Source of the DNA: an uncultured Prevotella sp.
GTDB taxonomy: Bacteria > Bacteroidota > Bacteroidia > Bacteroidales > Bacteroidaceae
DNA length: 64,000 nt
Reading direction: 5' to 3'
NCBI GenBank assembly: GCA_934204655.1
Contig: CAKPZJ010000005.1
Location: forward strand, 1 to 64,000
Within the stretch, counting starts at the first letter, position 1; every line of letters begins with the position of its first letter. Both the position numbers and the translations under genes were made by a program. Under the pieces are notes generated by a model. It had not been told where the DNA came from, made no database searches, and saw nothing but the letters and a program-made list of their open reading frames with translations. Positions 17,068-26,800 of this stretch are shown one piece after another.

Positions 17068-19326
17068 ATGAATATCAAACGGATAATGGCCGCGACCCTG
17101 ATGACGGCAACAGCCATCGCGGTATGGGCTGACAGACAGCCGGTAGACTACGTGGACCCCTTTATAGGCACCACCAACTTCAGCGTGTGCAACCCAGGGG
17201 CCATACGCCCTCACGGGCTTATGTCTGTGGTGCCCTTTAATGTCATGGGCTCCGACCTGAATGTCTATGACAAGGACACGAGGTGGTGGTCGACGCCATA
17301 CGTCAAGGAAAATAAGTTCTTTACAGGCTTTGCACACGTAACGCTTAGCGGCGTGGGCTGCCCGGAGATGGGCACACTCCTGCTGATGCCCACGGCGGGT
17401 CCCTTAGAGGTAGACTACCACAAGTATGGCTCCGAGTACAGCGCCGAGACGGCCTCGCCAGGCTACTATGCCACCACGCTTAACCGCTATGGCATACGCT
17501 GCGAGGTAACGGCCACCGACCGCTCGTCGATAGAACGCTTCACATTTTCCAAGGGCCCTGCCCACCTGCTCATGAACGTGGGCGACGGCCTAACCAATGA
17601 GGTGGGCGGTTCCATACGCCGCGTGTCGGATACAGAGATAGAGGGCATGCGCCTGTTGGGTACCTTCTGCTACAACCCGCAGGCCGTTTTCCCCCTGTAC
17701 TTCGTGATGCGCGTGAGCAAAGCACCCCGCGAGGCCGGTTTCTGGAAGAAGCAGCCGCCTATGCAGGGCGTCGAGGCTCAGTGGGACCACGACAACGGCA
17801 AGTATAAGGTGTACCGCAACTACAGTCGCGAACTGGCCGGCAACGAGATAGGCTACTACTTCAGCTACGACGCCCAGGAGGGCGAGCAGATAGAAGTCCA
17901 GGTGGGCGTGAGCTTCGTTTCCATCGCCAACGCACGCGAGAACCTGGACCGCGAGCAGCAGGGCTTCCACTTTGACCGTGTGCGTGCCGATGCCCGCCAG
18001 CGCTGGGCCAGCACACTGAACACCGTGACCGTCGAAGGGGGCACTGAGGCTCAGCGCCGCGTGTTCTACACCGCTCTCTACCACAGCCAGATACACCCCA
18101 CCATACTACAGGACGTCAACGGCCAGTACCCCGAGATGGAGAACGGTCGCATAGGCACCACCCAGGGCAACCGCTACACGGTCTTCTCGCTCTGGGACAC
18201 CTATCGCAACCTGCACCAGTTGGAAACGCTGCTCTACCCCGACCGGCAGACCGACATGGTGCGCTCCATGATAGCTATGTACCGCGAATGGGGGTGGATG
18301 CCCAAGTGGGAGCTCTTCGGACGCGAGACATGGACCATGGAGGGCGACCCCTCGATACCCGTCATCACCGACACGTGGCTCAAGGGGCTGCGCGACTTTG
18401 ACATACAGACGGCCTACGAGGCTTTCCGCCGCAGCGCCACGCTGCCCGGCAAGGACAACAAGATGCGCCCCGACATAGACGACTACATCGCCAAGGGCTA
18501 TGTGCCCCTCGGGGCCTACGCCCAGGACAACTCGGGCGACAACTCGGTGTCGCACGCCTTAGAATACTACGTGGCCGACTACGCCTTGGGCAACCTGGCC
18601 ACAGCCTTAGGTCACAAGGCCGATGCCAAGCTCTTCTACAAGCGCAGCCAGGGTTACCGCCACTACTATGACAAGGAGTATGGTGTGCTGCGCCCCCGCC
18701 ATGCCGACGGCAGCTGGCTCCAGCCCTTCAACCCTAACGACGGGGCCGACTTCTCTAACGCCCCGGGCTTCCACGAAGGCTCGGCCTGGAACTACACGTT
18801 CTACGTGCCCCACGATGTCCACGGCCTGGCGCGCCTCATGGGCGGCGGCAAGTCCTTTGTCAGCAAGCTGCAGCGTGTCTTTGACCAGGGGCTCTACGAC
18901 CCAGCCAACGAGCCCGACATAGCTTACCCCTACCTGTTCTGTTACTTCCCCGGCGAGGAGTGGCGCACACAGACAGAGGTACGTAGGCTGCTCGACAAGT
19001 ATTACAAGCCCACTCCCGACGGCATACCGGGTAACGAGGACTGCGGAACCATGTCGGCCTGGGCCATATTCTCCATGATGGGCCTGTACCCCGACTGTCC
19101 CGGCTCGCCCTACTACAGCCTTACCACGCCTGTCTTTGACAAGGTGACCCTGCATCTGGACAAGCGCTACTACCCGCAGGGCGACCTGGTCATCGAAGCA
19201 CGCCGACAGCAGCCCGGCGGCTACCTCATAGACCACATGACACTCGGTGGCAAGAAGCTGAGCCGCTACCGCATATCGCACAGCGACCTGGTAAAGGCCG
19301 GCCATCTGCTTTTCTACGTCAAATAA
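17068..19326 (+). CDS. GH92 family exo-alpha-mannosidase (probable alpha-1,2)
   Basis: 752 residues from the ATG at 17068, chosen because it opens directly on a signal peptide (MNIKRIMAATLMTATAIAVW); an in-frame upstream ATG at 17023 would only add a non-signal leader. The mature protein starts with the GH92 hallmark VDYVDPFIGT. An N-terminal beta-sandwich (to about residue 260) precedes an (alpha/alpha)6 barrel. The proposed general acid Glu lies in EGSAWNYTF, and the Ca/catalytic-base region is GNEDCGTMSAW near residue 650. These Ca-dependent inverting enzymes trim mannose from N-glycans or yeast mannan in the periplasm. First gene of a likely three-gene operon. Confidence 0.92.
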   Translation: MNIKRIMAATLMTATAIAVWADRQPVDYVDPFIGTTNFSVCNPGAIRPHGLMSVVPFNVMGSDLNVYDKDTRWWSTPYVKENKFFTGFAHVTLSGVGCPEMGTLLLMPTAGPLEVDYHKYGSEYSAETASPGYYATTLNRYGIRCEVTATDRSSIERFTFSKGPAHLLMNVGDGLTNEVGGSIRRVSDTEIEGMRLLGTFCYNPQAVFPLYFVMRVSKAPREAGFWKKQPPMQGVEAQWDHDNGKYKVYRNYSRELAGNEIGYYFSYDAQEGEQIEVQVGVSFVSIANARENLDREQQGFHFDRVRADARQRWASTLNTVTVEGGTEAQRRVFYTALYHSQIHPTILQDVNGQYPEMENGRIGTTQGNRYTVFSLWDTYRNLHQLETLLYPDRQTDMVRSMIAMYREWGWMPKWELFGRETWTMEGDPSIPVITDTWLKGLRDFDIQTAYEAFRRSATLPGKDNKMRPDIDDYIAKGYVPLGAYAQDNSGDNSVSHALEYYVADYALGNLATALGHKADAKLFYKRSQGYRHYYDKEYGVLRPRHADGSWLQPFNPNDGADFSNAPGFHEGSAWNYTFYVPHDVHGLARLMGGGKSFVSKLQRVFDQGLYDPANEPDIAYPYLFCYFPGEEWRTQTEVRRLLDKYYKPTPDGIPGNEDCGTMSAWAIFSMMGLYPDCPGSPYYSLTTPVFDKVTLHLDKRYYPQGDLVIEARRQQPGGYLIDHMTLGGKKLSRYRISHSDLVKAGHLLFYVK

Positions 19327-19397
19327 AGTGGGGCGGCGGCCCGTTGCCATCGCCTCCATTATCACTCTGCACTAATCATTAACTCTATATCCTTATC

Positions 19398-21908
19398 ATG
19401 AAACTAAAGATTATGTTGGCGGCAGCCGTCCTGGCTGCCGCCTTCACCCCGAGCAGGGCCGACAGCCTGTTTGAGCCCTACCGCCCCACGGCATTGCGCC
19501 TGCCAGCCGTACCGCTCATTACCAACGATCCATACTTTACCCTCTGGTCGCCTTACGACCATCTCAATGACGGCAACATTACCCACTGGTCGCCACGGCA
19601 GAAGCCACTGGAAGGACTGTTGCGCGTAGACGGACAGGTGTACAGGTTCATGGGAACGCCAGCGAAGCGACTGCTCCATGTAATAGCCCCTACGGCCGAA
19701 GACGCAGCCTGGGAGGGCCGATACACGACCGACACCCCCGCCGACGGATGGCAGCAACCAGGATTTGACGACTCGGCATGGCAGCAGGGCAAGGCCGCCT
19801 TCGGAACCCAGGAGAACCTCTCCGCACGCACCCTGTGGACAGGCGACGGCGCCAACATATACATACGGCGCACCATAACCCTCAGCACCGACCAGCTGAG
19901 CCGCGACCTGTATCTGGTGTGGTCGCACGATGACGACGGGGCCATCTACATCAACGGCACCCAGGTGCGCAGCGAACAAGGCTACCGCGACGGGGCACGC
20001 ATAGCACTCAGCGAAGCCACCAAAAAGCTGCTGCACGAGGGCGAGAACGTCGTCGCCATGCACGGCCACAACGCCATAAAGGGCGCCCTGGCCGACTTTG
20101 GACTCTACTACGATGCCGCGCCCGAACTCAAGGATGTACAACAGGCCCAGCAGACCTCTGTGAGCGTGCTCGCCACCAACACCTACTACACATTTGCCTG
20201 TGGGCCGGTAACACTCGACGTGGTTTTCACCTCGCCCATGATTTACGACGACCTCGACCTGCTCTCCACTCCCGTGGGATATATCTCCTACCGCGTGACG
20301 GCAACCGACGGACAGGCCCACGACGTGCAGTTCTTCATGGGAGCCGACCCCATGGTGGCCAAGTTCAAGAAACCACAGCCCACACGTTCCTCGGTAGTTA
20401 CCCGCAACGGTGTGAAATATCTCATGACCGGCACCATAGACCAGCCCATCCTGGCCCGCAAAGGCGACAGCGTATGTATAGACTGGGGCTACTTCTACAT
20501 GCCGTCCTTCAACGGCACGGTGAGCCTGGGCGAAAGCACAGCCGTCATGGCCGACTTCATACGCCACGGCACCCTGCCCAAGTCGCAGACAGAAATAACC
20601 AGCCGCAAGAGCTACGATGTGCCCACACTGGCCTACATGCGCAACATGGGACGGGTTACCACCGCTAAAAGCTACATGATGATAGGCTACGACGAGATAT
20701 ACGACATAGAGTATATGTACCACCGTTACAAGGGTTACTGGGCACGCGACGGGCATACCACCATCTTTGACGCCTTTGACCGTTACCACCGCGACTACCT
20801 TACTATCATGCAGCGTAGCCGCCAGGTAGACCGTCGCATATACGACGATGGCCTGGCTGCTGGCAACGTGCACTACGCCGAACTTCTCTCAGCCTCCTAC
20901 CGGCAGGTAATGGCCGCCCACAAACTATTTGAGGACCACGATGGTAACCTGCTCTACTTTTCCAAGGAGAATGCGTCCAACGGCTGCGTTAATACCGTTG
21001 ATTTGACCTACCCATCGGCACCACTGTTCCTGCTGTACAACCCCCAGTTGCTCAAAGGCATGATGACCAGCATCTTCGAGTACAGCCGCAGCGGTCGCTG
21101 GACCAAGCCCTTTGCCGCGCATGACCTGGGTACTTATCCCATTGCCAACGGCCAGGTGTACGGAGGTGACATGCCACTTGAGGAAGCCGGCAATATGCTC
21201 ACGCTAATGGCCGAGTTGTCGCGCATAGAGGGCAACACCCACTACGCTGACCGTTACTGGGACCTGCTCACTACCTGGGCCGACTACCTCGTTGACAACG
21301 GACAGGACCCCGCTAACCAGCTTTGTACCGATGACTTCGCCGGACACTGGGCCCACAATGCCAACCTGGCCCTCAAGGCCATCATGGGCATTGCTGGCTA
21401 TGCCCAGATGGCTGGGATGCGCGGTGACAAAGCACTGGCCAATCGCTATATGGACAAAGCACGCCAGATGGGGCACCAATGGGAACAGAAGGCGCAAGAA
21501 GGCGACCACTACCGGCTGGCCTACGACCGCGCCGATACCTGGAGCCAGAAGTACAATATTATATGGGACAAGCTATGGGGCACCCACATCTTCTCTGCCA
21601 AGGTAATGAGCCGCGAGTTCAAGTTCTACCTCACCAAGCAGAACCGTTATGGCTTGCCGCTCGACTGCCGTAAGGACTACACCAAGAACGACTGGATTAT
21701 GTGGCTCGCGGGCATGGCCCCCGATACCAAGACATTCAATGCGCTGCTCGAGCCGGTGTACTCCTATGTCAACGAGACCCCTACCCGTGTGCCCATCAGC
21801 GACTGGCACGACACTAAGACAGGACGCCAGCAAGGCTTCAAGGCTCGTTCTGTTATCGGGGGCTACTGGATGAAAGTTCTAATGGATAAAAACAAGAATA
21901 AAAAATGA
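19398..21908 (+). CDS. DUF4965/GtaA-like family protein with an inserted galactose-binding-type domain
   Basis: 836 residues with a signal peptide (ends PSRA, about 22). The order resembles the 'glutaminase A' family of Bacteroidetes: a DUF4964-type N-terminus (LRLPAVPLITNDPYFTLWSP), a jelly-roll insert at about 95-235 (GWQQPGFDDSAWQQG, WSHDDDGAIYINGTQV) typical of carbohydrate-binding folds, a DUF5127 region, a DUF4965 region and a C-terminal DUF1793-like helical barrel with DDFAGHWAHNANLALKAIMG. Despite the glutaminase label, bacterial members are biochemically poorly defined. Placement between GH92 and GH78 suggests a role in glycan or glycopeptide breakdown. It overlaps GH78 by 4 nt (ATGA). 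Confidence 0.85.
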   Translation: MKLKIMLAAAVLAAAFTPSRADSLFEPYRPTALRLPAVPLITNDPYFTLWSPYDHLNDGNITHWSPRQKPLEGLLRVDGQVYRFMGTPAKRLLHVIAPTAEDAAWEGRYTTDTPADGWQQPGFDDSAWQQGKAAFGTQENLSARTLWTGDGANIYIRRTITLSTDQLSRDLYLVWSHDDDGAIYINGTQVRSEQGYRDGARIALSEATKKLLHEGENVVAMHGHNAIKGALADFGLYYDAAPELKDVQQAQQTSVSVLATNTYYTFACGPVTLDVVFTSPMIYDDLDLLSTPVGYISYRVTATDGQAHDVQFFMGADPMVAKFKKPQPTRSSVVTRNGVKYLMTGTIDQPILARKGDSVCIDWGYFYMPSFNGTVSLGESTAVMADFIRHGTLPKSQTEITSRKSYDVPTLAYMRNMGRVTTAKSYMMIGYDEIYDIEYMYHRYKGYWARDGHTTIFDAFDRYHRDYLTIMQRSRQVDRRIYDDGLAAGNVHYAELLSASYRQVMAAHKLFEDHDGNLLYFSKENASNGCVNTVDLTYPSAPLFLLYNPQLLKGMMTSIFEYSRSGRWTKPFAAHDLGTYPIANGQVYGGDMPLEEAGNMLTLMAELSRIEGNTHYADRYWDLLTTWADYLVDNGQDPANQLCTDDFAGHWAHNANLALKAIMGIAGYAQMAGMRGDKALANRYMDKARQMGHQWEQKAQEGDHYRLAYDRADTWSQKYNIIWDKLWGTHIFSAKVMSREFKFYLTKQNRYGLPLDCRKDYTKNDWIMWLAGMAPDTKTFNALLEPVYSYVNETPTRVPISDWHDTKTGRQQGFKARSVIGGYWMKVLMDKNKNKK

Positions 21909-24607
21909 GAATATACTTTCTAACCCTATCATGGCTGATAGCCATGACTATCTCCACGATGGCCAATGCGGCCACCCCATCAGCCAAAGCCATAGCCAAG
22001 ACTGCCATCGTAAGCACCCGCGTAGAGGGACTCAGCCAGGCCGAAGGCATAGACTGTGCCCAACCGCGCTTCAGCTGGCAACTGGCCAGCCCGGCACACA
22101 ATGTACGACAGACGACATACCGTATACGGGTGGCTTCATCGACCGATAAACTGCGCCAAGGCCGTGCCGATATGTGGGACTCGGGCACCCAGCAGTCCGA
22201 CCGCTCGCTCTACATCAGCTATGCTGGCAAGCCCCTGGCCAGCGGTACCCGCTACTACTGGCAAGTAGAGGTGGGCACCACGGCGGGCCGCTGCACCAGC
22301 GCTGTGAGCCACTGGCTCACGGGCCTGATGTCTCCCGGCGAGTGGCAAGCCCAGTGGATAGGCGGCAGCTTTGGCTCCGACGTCGAAAATCCGGCCGACC
22401 GCCGTACCCGCGTCAATGCCCGCTACCTGCGCAAGGACTTCACCATTCCTGGCAACATCCGCCAGGCAGTACTCTACATCAGTGGCCTGGGCCTGTACAA
22501 GGCTTACATCAATGGTCATCAGTTGGGCACCCAGGTACTGGCCCCCGGGCCTACCAACTATGACCGCGAGGTGCTCTACAACACCTTTGACGTGACCCGC
22601 GAGCTGCGCCGTGGCGCCAATGCCATCGGCGTGGTCATAGGCAATGGTCGCTTTATGGCCATGCGCAGTCCCGGCATGCGTGGTTTCGGACTCCCGCGCC
22701 TGCTGGCACAGCTCGTGGTAACCACCACCGACGGCCGCCGGATGGTAGTGGCTACCGACACCACATGGCAGATGATGGCCGACGGCCCCATACAGACCAA
22801 TAACGAGTTTGACGGCGAGGTGTACAACGCCCGCAAAGTCATGGACGGATGGGCCAGGGCTGGCTACCAGGCCCAGGGTTGGCGCCAAGCCGAGATAGTG
22901 AAGCGCCCGGCACCCATCGTGCGCGCCCAGACCAACCCCAACATCCACGTCATGGACAGCGTGCGTCCCCGCTCCATCTACCGTACCTCTGACGGTCGTT
23001 ACATCATGGATATGGGCCAGAACATGGTGGGCTGGCTGCGCATACGCCTGCACGGCAACGAGGGCGACACCCTGCGGCTGCGCTTCGCTGAGCGCCTCAA
23101 GGACCGCGACTCGCTCTTCATGCTCAATCTGCGTACGGCGCTGGTAACCGACACCTATATAGCCAACCACCGGCAGGCCGTGTGGGAACCCTCGTTTACC
23201 TATCACGGTTTCAGATACGTCGAGCTGAGCGGTTTCAGCCATCAGCCACGACTGGAAGACATCCAGGGCCAGGTGGTCTATGACCAGATGGCCACCACGG
23301 GCTTCTTCGAGTGTTCTAACCCTGTGCTCAACGACATCTTCCACTGTGCCTACTGGGGCATCAGGGGCAACTATCGCGGCATACCTACCGACTGTCCTCA
23401 GCGCGACGAGCGCCTGGGATGGTTAGGCGACCACGCCACCGGCTCCCTTGGTGCCAGCTACATCTACGACGCTCACCTGCTCTACGCTAAGTGGGTACGC
23501 GACATAGCCCTTACTCAGCGCGCCGACAGTGTGGTGTGCGACATAGCCCCGCGCTACTGGAGCGTGTACGGCGACAACGTTACCTGGCCCATGGCTTGGT
23601 ACACCGTGGCTGGCATGCTCTACGACCAGTACGGTGACGAGCGCCCCATCGCCGAGAACTACGAGGGCATGAAGCGCTTCATGCTCCACATCCGTAACCG
23701 CTACTGCAGCGACGGCATCATCACTCGCGACGTGTACGGCGACTGGTGTCTGCCGCCCGAGAGTCCTGAGCTGATACACTCCAAGGACTCGACACGCATC
23801 ACGCGGGGCCCGCTGCTGGCCACGGCGGCCTATTACCGGCTGTGCCGACTGATGGAGCGGTTTGCCGCCATCAGCGCCCATACGGCCGACGAGGCTCTGT
23901 GGCGACAGCTGGCCGACGACACGCGCGCCGCCTTTAACCGCCACTTTCTGCAGACCACGGGGGGCTACTACGACAATAACACGGTGACGGCCAACATACT
24001 GGCCCTGCGCTGGGGACTGGTTCCCGACGACCAGGTGAGCCGCGTCTTCGGCCACGTGGTGACCAAGATGACGGCCCAGGGCACGCCCCACATCTCGACG
24101 GGCGTACTGGGCACGCAGGAGATAATGCGCGGACTAACAGACTATGGCCGGGGCGACATAGCGTACCAGATAGCGGCCAACACGACCTACCCCAGCTGGG
24201 GATTCATGGTGGCCCACGGTGCCACCACCATCTGGGAGCTGTGGAACGGTGACACGGCCAATCCCCGCATGAACTCGGGCAACCACATCATGCTCTTAGG
24301 CGACCTCATCATCTGGTACTACCAGTACCTGGCAGGCATCCGTCAGGCTGCCGACAGCCAGGCCTACCGCCACATCGTACTGCGGCCGTATATACCTGAC
24401 GGCCTCACCCACGTCAACGCCTCGTACCGCTCGCCTTACGGCGACATTGTGAGCCGCTGGCGCATCGAGGGCGGCCGGTTACACTGGCAGTTTACCATCC
24501 CGGCCAATACCACGGCCGAAGTGTACGTGCCCCAGGCCGATGGCAGCTACCGCCAGACCCACTACGGCTCGGGCACCTACGAGGTGAGCGCCCAGGCTCG
24601 CCCATAA
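21905..24607 (+). CDS. GH78 family alpha-L-rhamnosidase
   Basis: 900 residues with a signal peptide (ends MANAA, about 23). The domain order matches multi-domain GH78 enzymes: an N-terminal Ig-like domain (GIDCAQPRFSWQL), a rhamnosidase N-domain with a carbohydrate-binding fold (YLRKDFTIPGNIRQAVLYIS, LGLYKAYINGHQLG), then the (alpha/alpha)6 catalytic barrel with DCPQRDERLGWLGD, which holds acidic catalytic residues, and YPSWGFMVAHGATTIWELW. A C-terminal beta domain closes the protein. It removes terminal alpha-L-rhamnose from pectin side chains, flavonoid glycosides or bacterial polysaccharides. Last gene of the operon, followed by a clear terminator. Confidence 0.93.
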   Translation: MRIYFLTLSWLIAMTISTMANAATPSAKAIAKTAIVSTRVEGLSQAEGIDCAQPRFSWQLASPAHNVRQTTYRIRVASSTDKLRQGRADMWDSGTQQSDRSLYISYAGKPLASGTRYYWQVEVGTTAGRCTSAVSHWLTGLMSPGEWQAQWIGGSFGSDVENPADRRTRVNARYLRKDFTIPGNIRQAVLYISGLGLYKAYINGHQLGTQVLAPGPTNYDREVLYNTFDVTRELRRGANAIGVVIGNGRFMAMRSPGMRGFGLPRLLAQLVVTTTDGRRMVVATDTTWQMMADGPIQTNNEFDGEVYNARKVMDGWARAGYQAQGWRQAEIVKRPAPIVRAQTNPNIHVMDSVRPRSIYRTSDGRYIMDMGQNMVGWLRIRLHGNEGDTLRLRFAERLKDRDSLFMLNLRTALVTDTYIANHRQAVWEPSFTYHGFRYVELSGFSHQPRLEDIQGQVVYDQMATTGFFECSNPVLNDIFHCAYWGIRGNYRGIPTDCPQRDERLGWLGDHATGSLGASYIYDAHLLYAKWVRDIALTQRADSVVCDIAPRYWSVYGDNVTWPMAWYTVAGMLYDQYGDERPIAENYEGMKRFMLHIRNRYCSDGIITRDVYGDWCLPPESPELIHSKDSTRITRGPLLATAAYYRLCRLMERFAAISAHTADEALWRQLADDTRAAFNRHFLQTTGGYYDNNTVTANILALRWGLVPDDQVSRVFGHVVTKMTAQGTPHISTGVLGTQEIMRGLTDYGRGDIAYQIAANTTYPSWGFMVAHGATTIWELWNGDTANPRMNSGNHIMLLGDLIIWYYQYLAGIRQAADSQAYRHIVLRPYIPDGLTHVNASYRSPYGDIVSRWRIEGGRLHWQFTIPANTTAEVYVPQADGSYRQTHYGSGTYEVSAQARP

Positions 24608-24626
24608 GCATCGCCCCACTTACACC

Positions 24627-24667
24627 ATCGTCCTTGCCACCTGCCCGCGTAGCAAGGACGATTTTTT
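24627..24667 (+). terminator. Rho-independent terminator after the GH78 gene
   Basis: A perfect 11-bp stem ATCGTCCTTGC/GCAAGGACGAT, 14-nt loop, then a run of six T. Confidence 0.9.
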
Positions 24668-24702
24668 ATAAGGTCACTGGCCCTGTTACCGACTTTTTTG
24701 GG

Positions 24703-24710
24703 TAATTTTG
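24703..24710 (+). promoter_or_regulatory. Candidate -7 box for the MFS exporter, almost at the start codon
   Basis: TAATTTTG followed by C ends 8 nt before the ATG at 24719, so the transcript would be leaderless or nearly so. Confidence 0.5.
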
Positions 24711-24718
24711 CACTCGTT

Positions 24719-25969
24719 ATGAAGAACTTACGCATCATAGAGCGCATCAAGGGCACCCCCGTTCCCAAGGCCGGGACGGCCTACGCCATCCTATTTGCCA
24801 TGGGCCTGTGCCATCTGCTCAACGATATGATACAGTCGGTCATCCCGGCCATGTACCCCATGCTCAAGACCGACTTTGGGCTTACCTTTGCCCAGATAGG
24901 CATCATCACCTTGGTGTTCCAGCTTACCTCCTCGGTGTTCCAGCCCTTTGTGGGGCTTTACGCCGACCGCCGTCCGCAGCCCTACTCGCTGTCGGTGGGC
25001 ATGTGCTTCACGTTAGTGGGCCTGCTGTGGCTGGCACTGGCCCAGCACTTCTGGTCCATCCTGCTGTCGGTGTCGTTAGTAGGTGCCGGCTCATCGGTGT
25101 TTCATCCCGAGGCGTCGCGCGTAGCGCAGATAGCGTCGGGCGGCCGCAAGAGCCTGGCCCAGTCCATCTTCCAGGTGGGTGGCAATGGCGGCAGCGCGAT
25201 AGGCCCGCTGCTGGCCGCGCTGGTCATCCTGCCCTTAGGGCAGCACGCCGTGGCACTCTTTGCCGTGGTGGCACTGATAGCGTCGCTCATTCTGGTGCGC
25301 GTGGGCAGCTGGTACAGCGCCATGCTGGCCTGCTTCGGCCGACTGGGCCGCGCGGCCCAGCATGCCACGGTCAGCCTGTCGCGCCGAGCCACCTACCGGG
25401 CACTGGCCATCTTAGTGCTGATGCTCTTTAGCAAGTATTTTTTCACCGCGTGTATGACCAGCTACTTCACCTTTTACCTGATAGACCGGTTTGGGGTGAG
25501 CGTGCAGCAGGCGCAGCTCTGCCTGTTCGGGTTCTTAGCTGCCTTTGCCGCGGGAACCCTCATCGGCGGTTTCTTAGGCGACCGCTACGGGCGCAAGTAC
25601 ATCATCCTGTTCTCTATCTTCGGCGCGGCACCCTTCACGTTGGCCATGCCGTACATGGGGTTGGCAGGCACCATCAGCATGGCCATCATCAGCGGTCTGG
25701 TCATAGCCTCGGCCTTCTCGGCCATCATCGTTTACGCCACCGACCTGATGCCCGACAAGGTGGGCATGGTCTCGGGCGTGTTCTTCGGCCTCATGTTCGG
25801 CCTGGGAGGCATCGGCTCCGCCTTCTTTGGCTGGTTGGCCGACCTTACCAGCATCTCCTACATCTTCCATATCAGCACCCTGCTGCCCCTGTTGGGCATT
25901 ATAGCCGTATTCCTGCCCAATATTAAGCCGGGAGAGACCGAGAAAGACGGGAAGAGCAAAGATGAGTAG
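24719..25969 (+). CDS. MFS transporter, fosmidomycin-resistance (Fsr) family
   Basis: 416 residues from ATG 24719; the upstream TTG frame start overlaps the promoter box and is rejected. About 12 transmembrane helices. Fsr-like features include GLCHLLNDMIQSVIPAMYPM, GIITLVFQLTSSVFQPFVGL, GAGSSVFHPEASRVAQIASGG and GNGGSAIGPLLAAL, followed by a second MFS half with GTLIGGFLGDRYGRKYI. The family includes fosmidomycin and aromatic drug exporters, but many members have unknown substrates. Transcribed from its own promoter after the glycosidase operon terminator. Confidence 0.88.
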   Translation: MKNLRIIERIKGTPVPKAGTAYAILFAMGLCHLLNDMIQSVIPAMYPMLKTDFGLTFAQIGIITLVFQLTSSVFQPFVGLYADRRPQPYSLSVGMCFTLVGLLWLALAQHFWSILLSVSLVGAGSSVFHPEASRVAQIASGGRKSLAQSIFQVGGNGGSAIGPLLAALVILPLGQHAVALFAVVALIASLILVRVGSWYSAMLACFGRLGRAAQHATVSLSRRATYRALAILVLMLFSKYFFTACMTSYFTFYLIDRFGVSVQQAQLCLFGFLAAFAAGTLIGGFLGDRYGRKYIILFSIFGAAPFTLAMPYMGLAGTISMAIISGLVIASAFSAIIVYATDLMPDKVGMVSGVFFGLMFGLGGIGSAFFGWLADLTSISYIFHISTLLPLLGIIAVFLPNIKPGETEKDGKSKDE

Positions 25970-26012
25970 CCCCCAAGCCCCCAAGAGGGATGTAAGACCG
26001 ACCTTTGGTATG

Positions 26013-26199
26013 AAAAGTAAAATGGCAAGAAAGTAAAAAGGTAAAAAACACCGGAATGAGTGCCTCCCTGATAGCTTCCAAGTCCATCACAGAGGGATGG
26101 GAAATGGCAAGTGCAGCAATCGTGGTCGACCATTTCATTTACCGCAATGCTCGCCCAACTGCTTTTTTTACTCTTTTACATTTTTACCATCCTACTTTT
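26013..26199. repeat. Purine-rich inverted repeat (E-type), copy 2
   Basis: Arms at 26013-26048 and 26164-26199 are diverged inverted copies built from GTAAAA words, enclosing 115 nt. An AGACCGACCTTTG half-site of the A family lies just outside the left arm, and a full A element starts 9 nt after the right arm. Confidence 0.65.
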
Positions 26200-26207
26200 C
26201 TTCGTAG

Positions 26208-26303
26208 AGACCGACCTTTACGTTTCCCGGAGCCGTCTTTAGCGAACTGGGAGCCATCATTAGAACGCTAAAGGTCGATGTTTCGGAACGTGGAGGTTGG
26301 TCT
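26208..26303 (-). repeat. A-family element, copy 3 (extended)
   Basis: Starts AGACCGACCTTTACG and contains GGAGCCGTCTTTAG, the reverse complement of the interior of copies 1 and 2. It is lengthened by an extra partial unit and ends in GGTTGGTCT. Confidence 0.7.
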
Positions 26304-26400
26304 TTTCATTTTTCACGACTGTCACGGGAAAATGCGCAGTTGCCTTAAACGTGTTGAGAATAGCCCCCGCAAGTTTCACGCGCTGCAAGCGCAAAAACAG

Positions 26401-26453
26401 TGCAAGCCGAGCGCCATGAGCTTGCTCTAATGGCCAAGGCGTAGCCTGTTTTA
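26401..26453 (+). repeat. C-family element, copy 1
   Basis: Contains CCGAGCGCCATGAGCTTGC followed by TGGCCAAGGCGTAGCCTG. The two halves are partly complementary and could fold. Related copies are at 26641-26684 (inverted), 30967-31000, 35886-35915 (partial, inverted) and 62751-62800. Confidence 0.7.
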
Positions 26454-26463
26454 TGCAGAAGTT

Positions 26464-26535
26464 TACAGCCTGGGGCAACGCCCCAGGCATAACCCCTACG
26501 CGGACAACGCGCGCTGTAGGCGCAAAAGTAGCGAA
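26464..26535 (+). repeat. B-family element, copy 2 (variant)
   Basis: Shares the core CCTGGGGCAACGCCCCAGG and the end GCGCGCTGTAGGCGCAAAAG with copies 1 and 3, but has a different inner spacer. Confidence 0.7.
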
Positions 26536-26640
26536 GCGTTAAAGCAGCAGGGACGACACTCGTTATTCTCAATACACCTCCAAACACATTCCCTGACACG
26601 GATGTACTCATGGAAATAACGCCTACGACTACTCTTATAG

Positions 26641-26684
26641 AAAGCAGGCTGCGCCTCGGCCATCCGAGCAATCTCATGGCGCCC
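26641..26684 (-). repeat. C-family element, copy 2
   Basis: Reverse complement aligns to 26401-26453 over about 45 bp with roughly 85% identity by eye, including GCGCCATGAG and GAGGCGCAGCCTG. Confidence 0.7.
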
Positions 26685-26695
26685 GGATGGCACTT

Positions 26696-26783
26696 CTTTT
26701 GCGCCTGTAGCGCGACAATAGACTGATGGCTATGTACCTGGGGCGTTGCCCCAGGCTTTATACTGTTGCGCCTACAGCGCGCG
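26696..26783 (-). repeat. B-family element, copy 3
   Basis: 88 bp. The reverse complement aligns without gaps to 7621-7708, with the same palindromic core and the same outer CGCGCGCTG and GCGCAAAAG ends. Confidence 0.8.
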
Positions 26784-26800
26784 TTGCCCACACGGGGCGG

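Noticed and set aside
19404..20873. 489-codon open frame opposite the DUF4965 gene
   Set aside because: Composition-driven antisense frame of a strongly supported gene.
26345..26791. 148-codon minus-strand frame in the repeat cluster
   Set aside because: Built from B and C repeats; similar peptides arise wherever these repeats occur.
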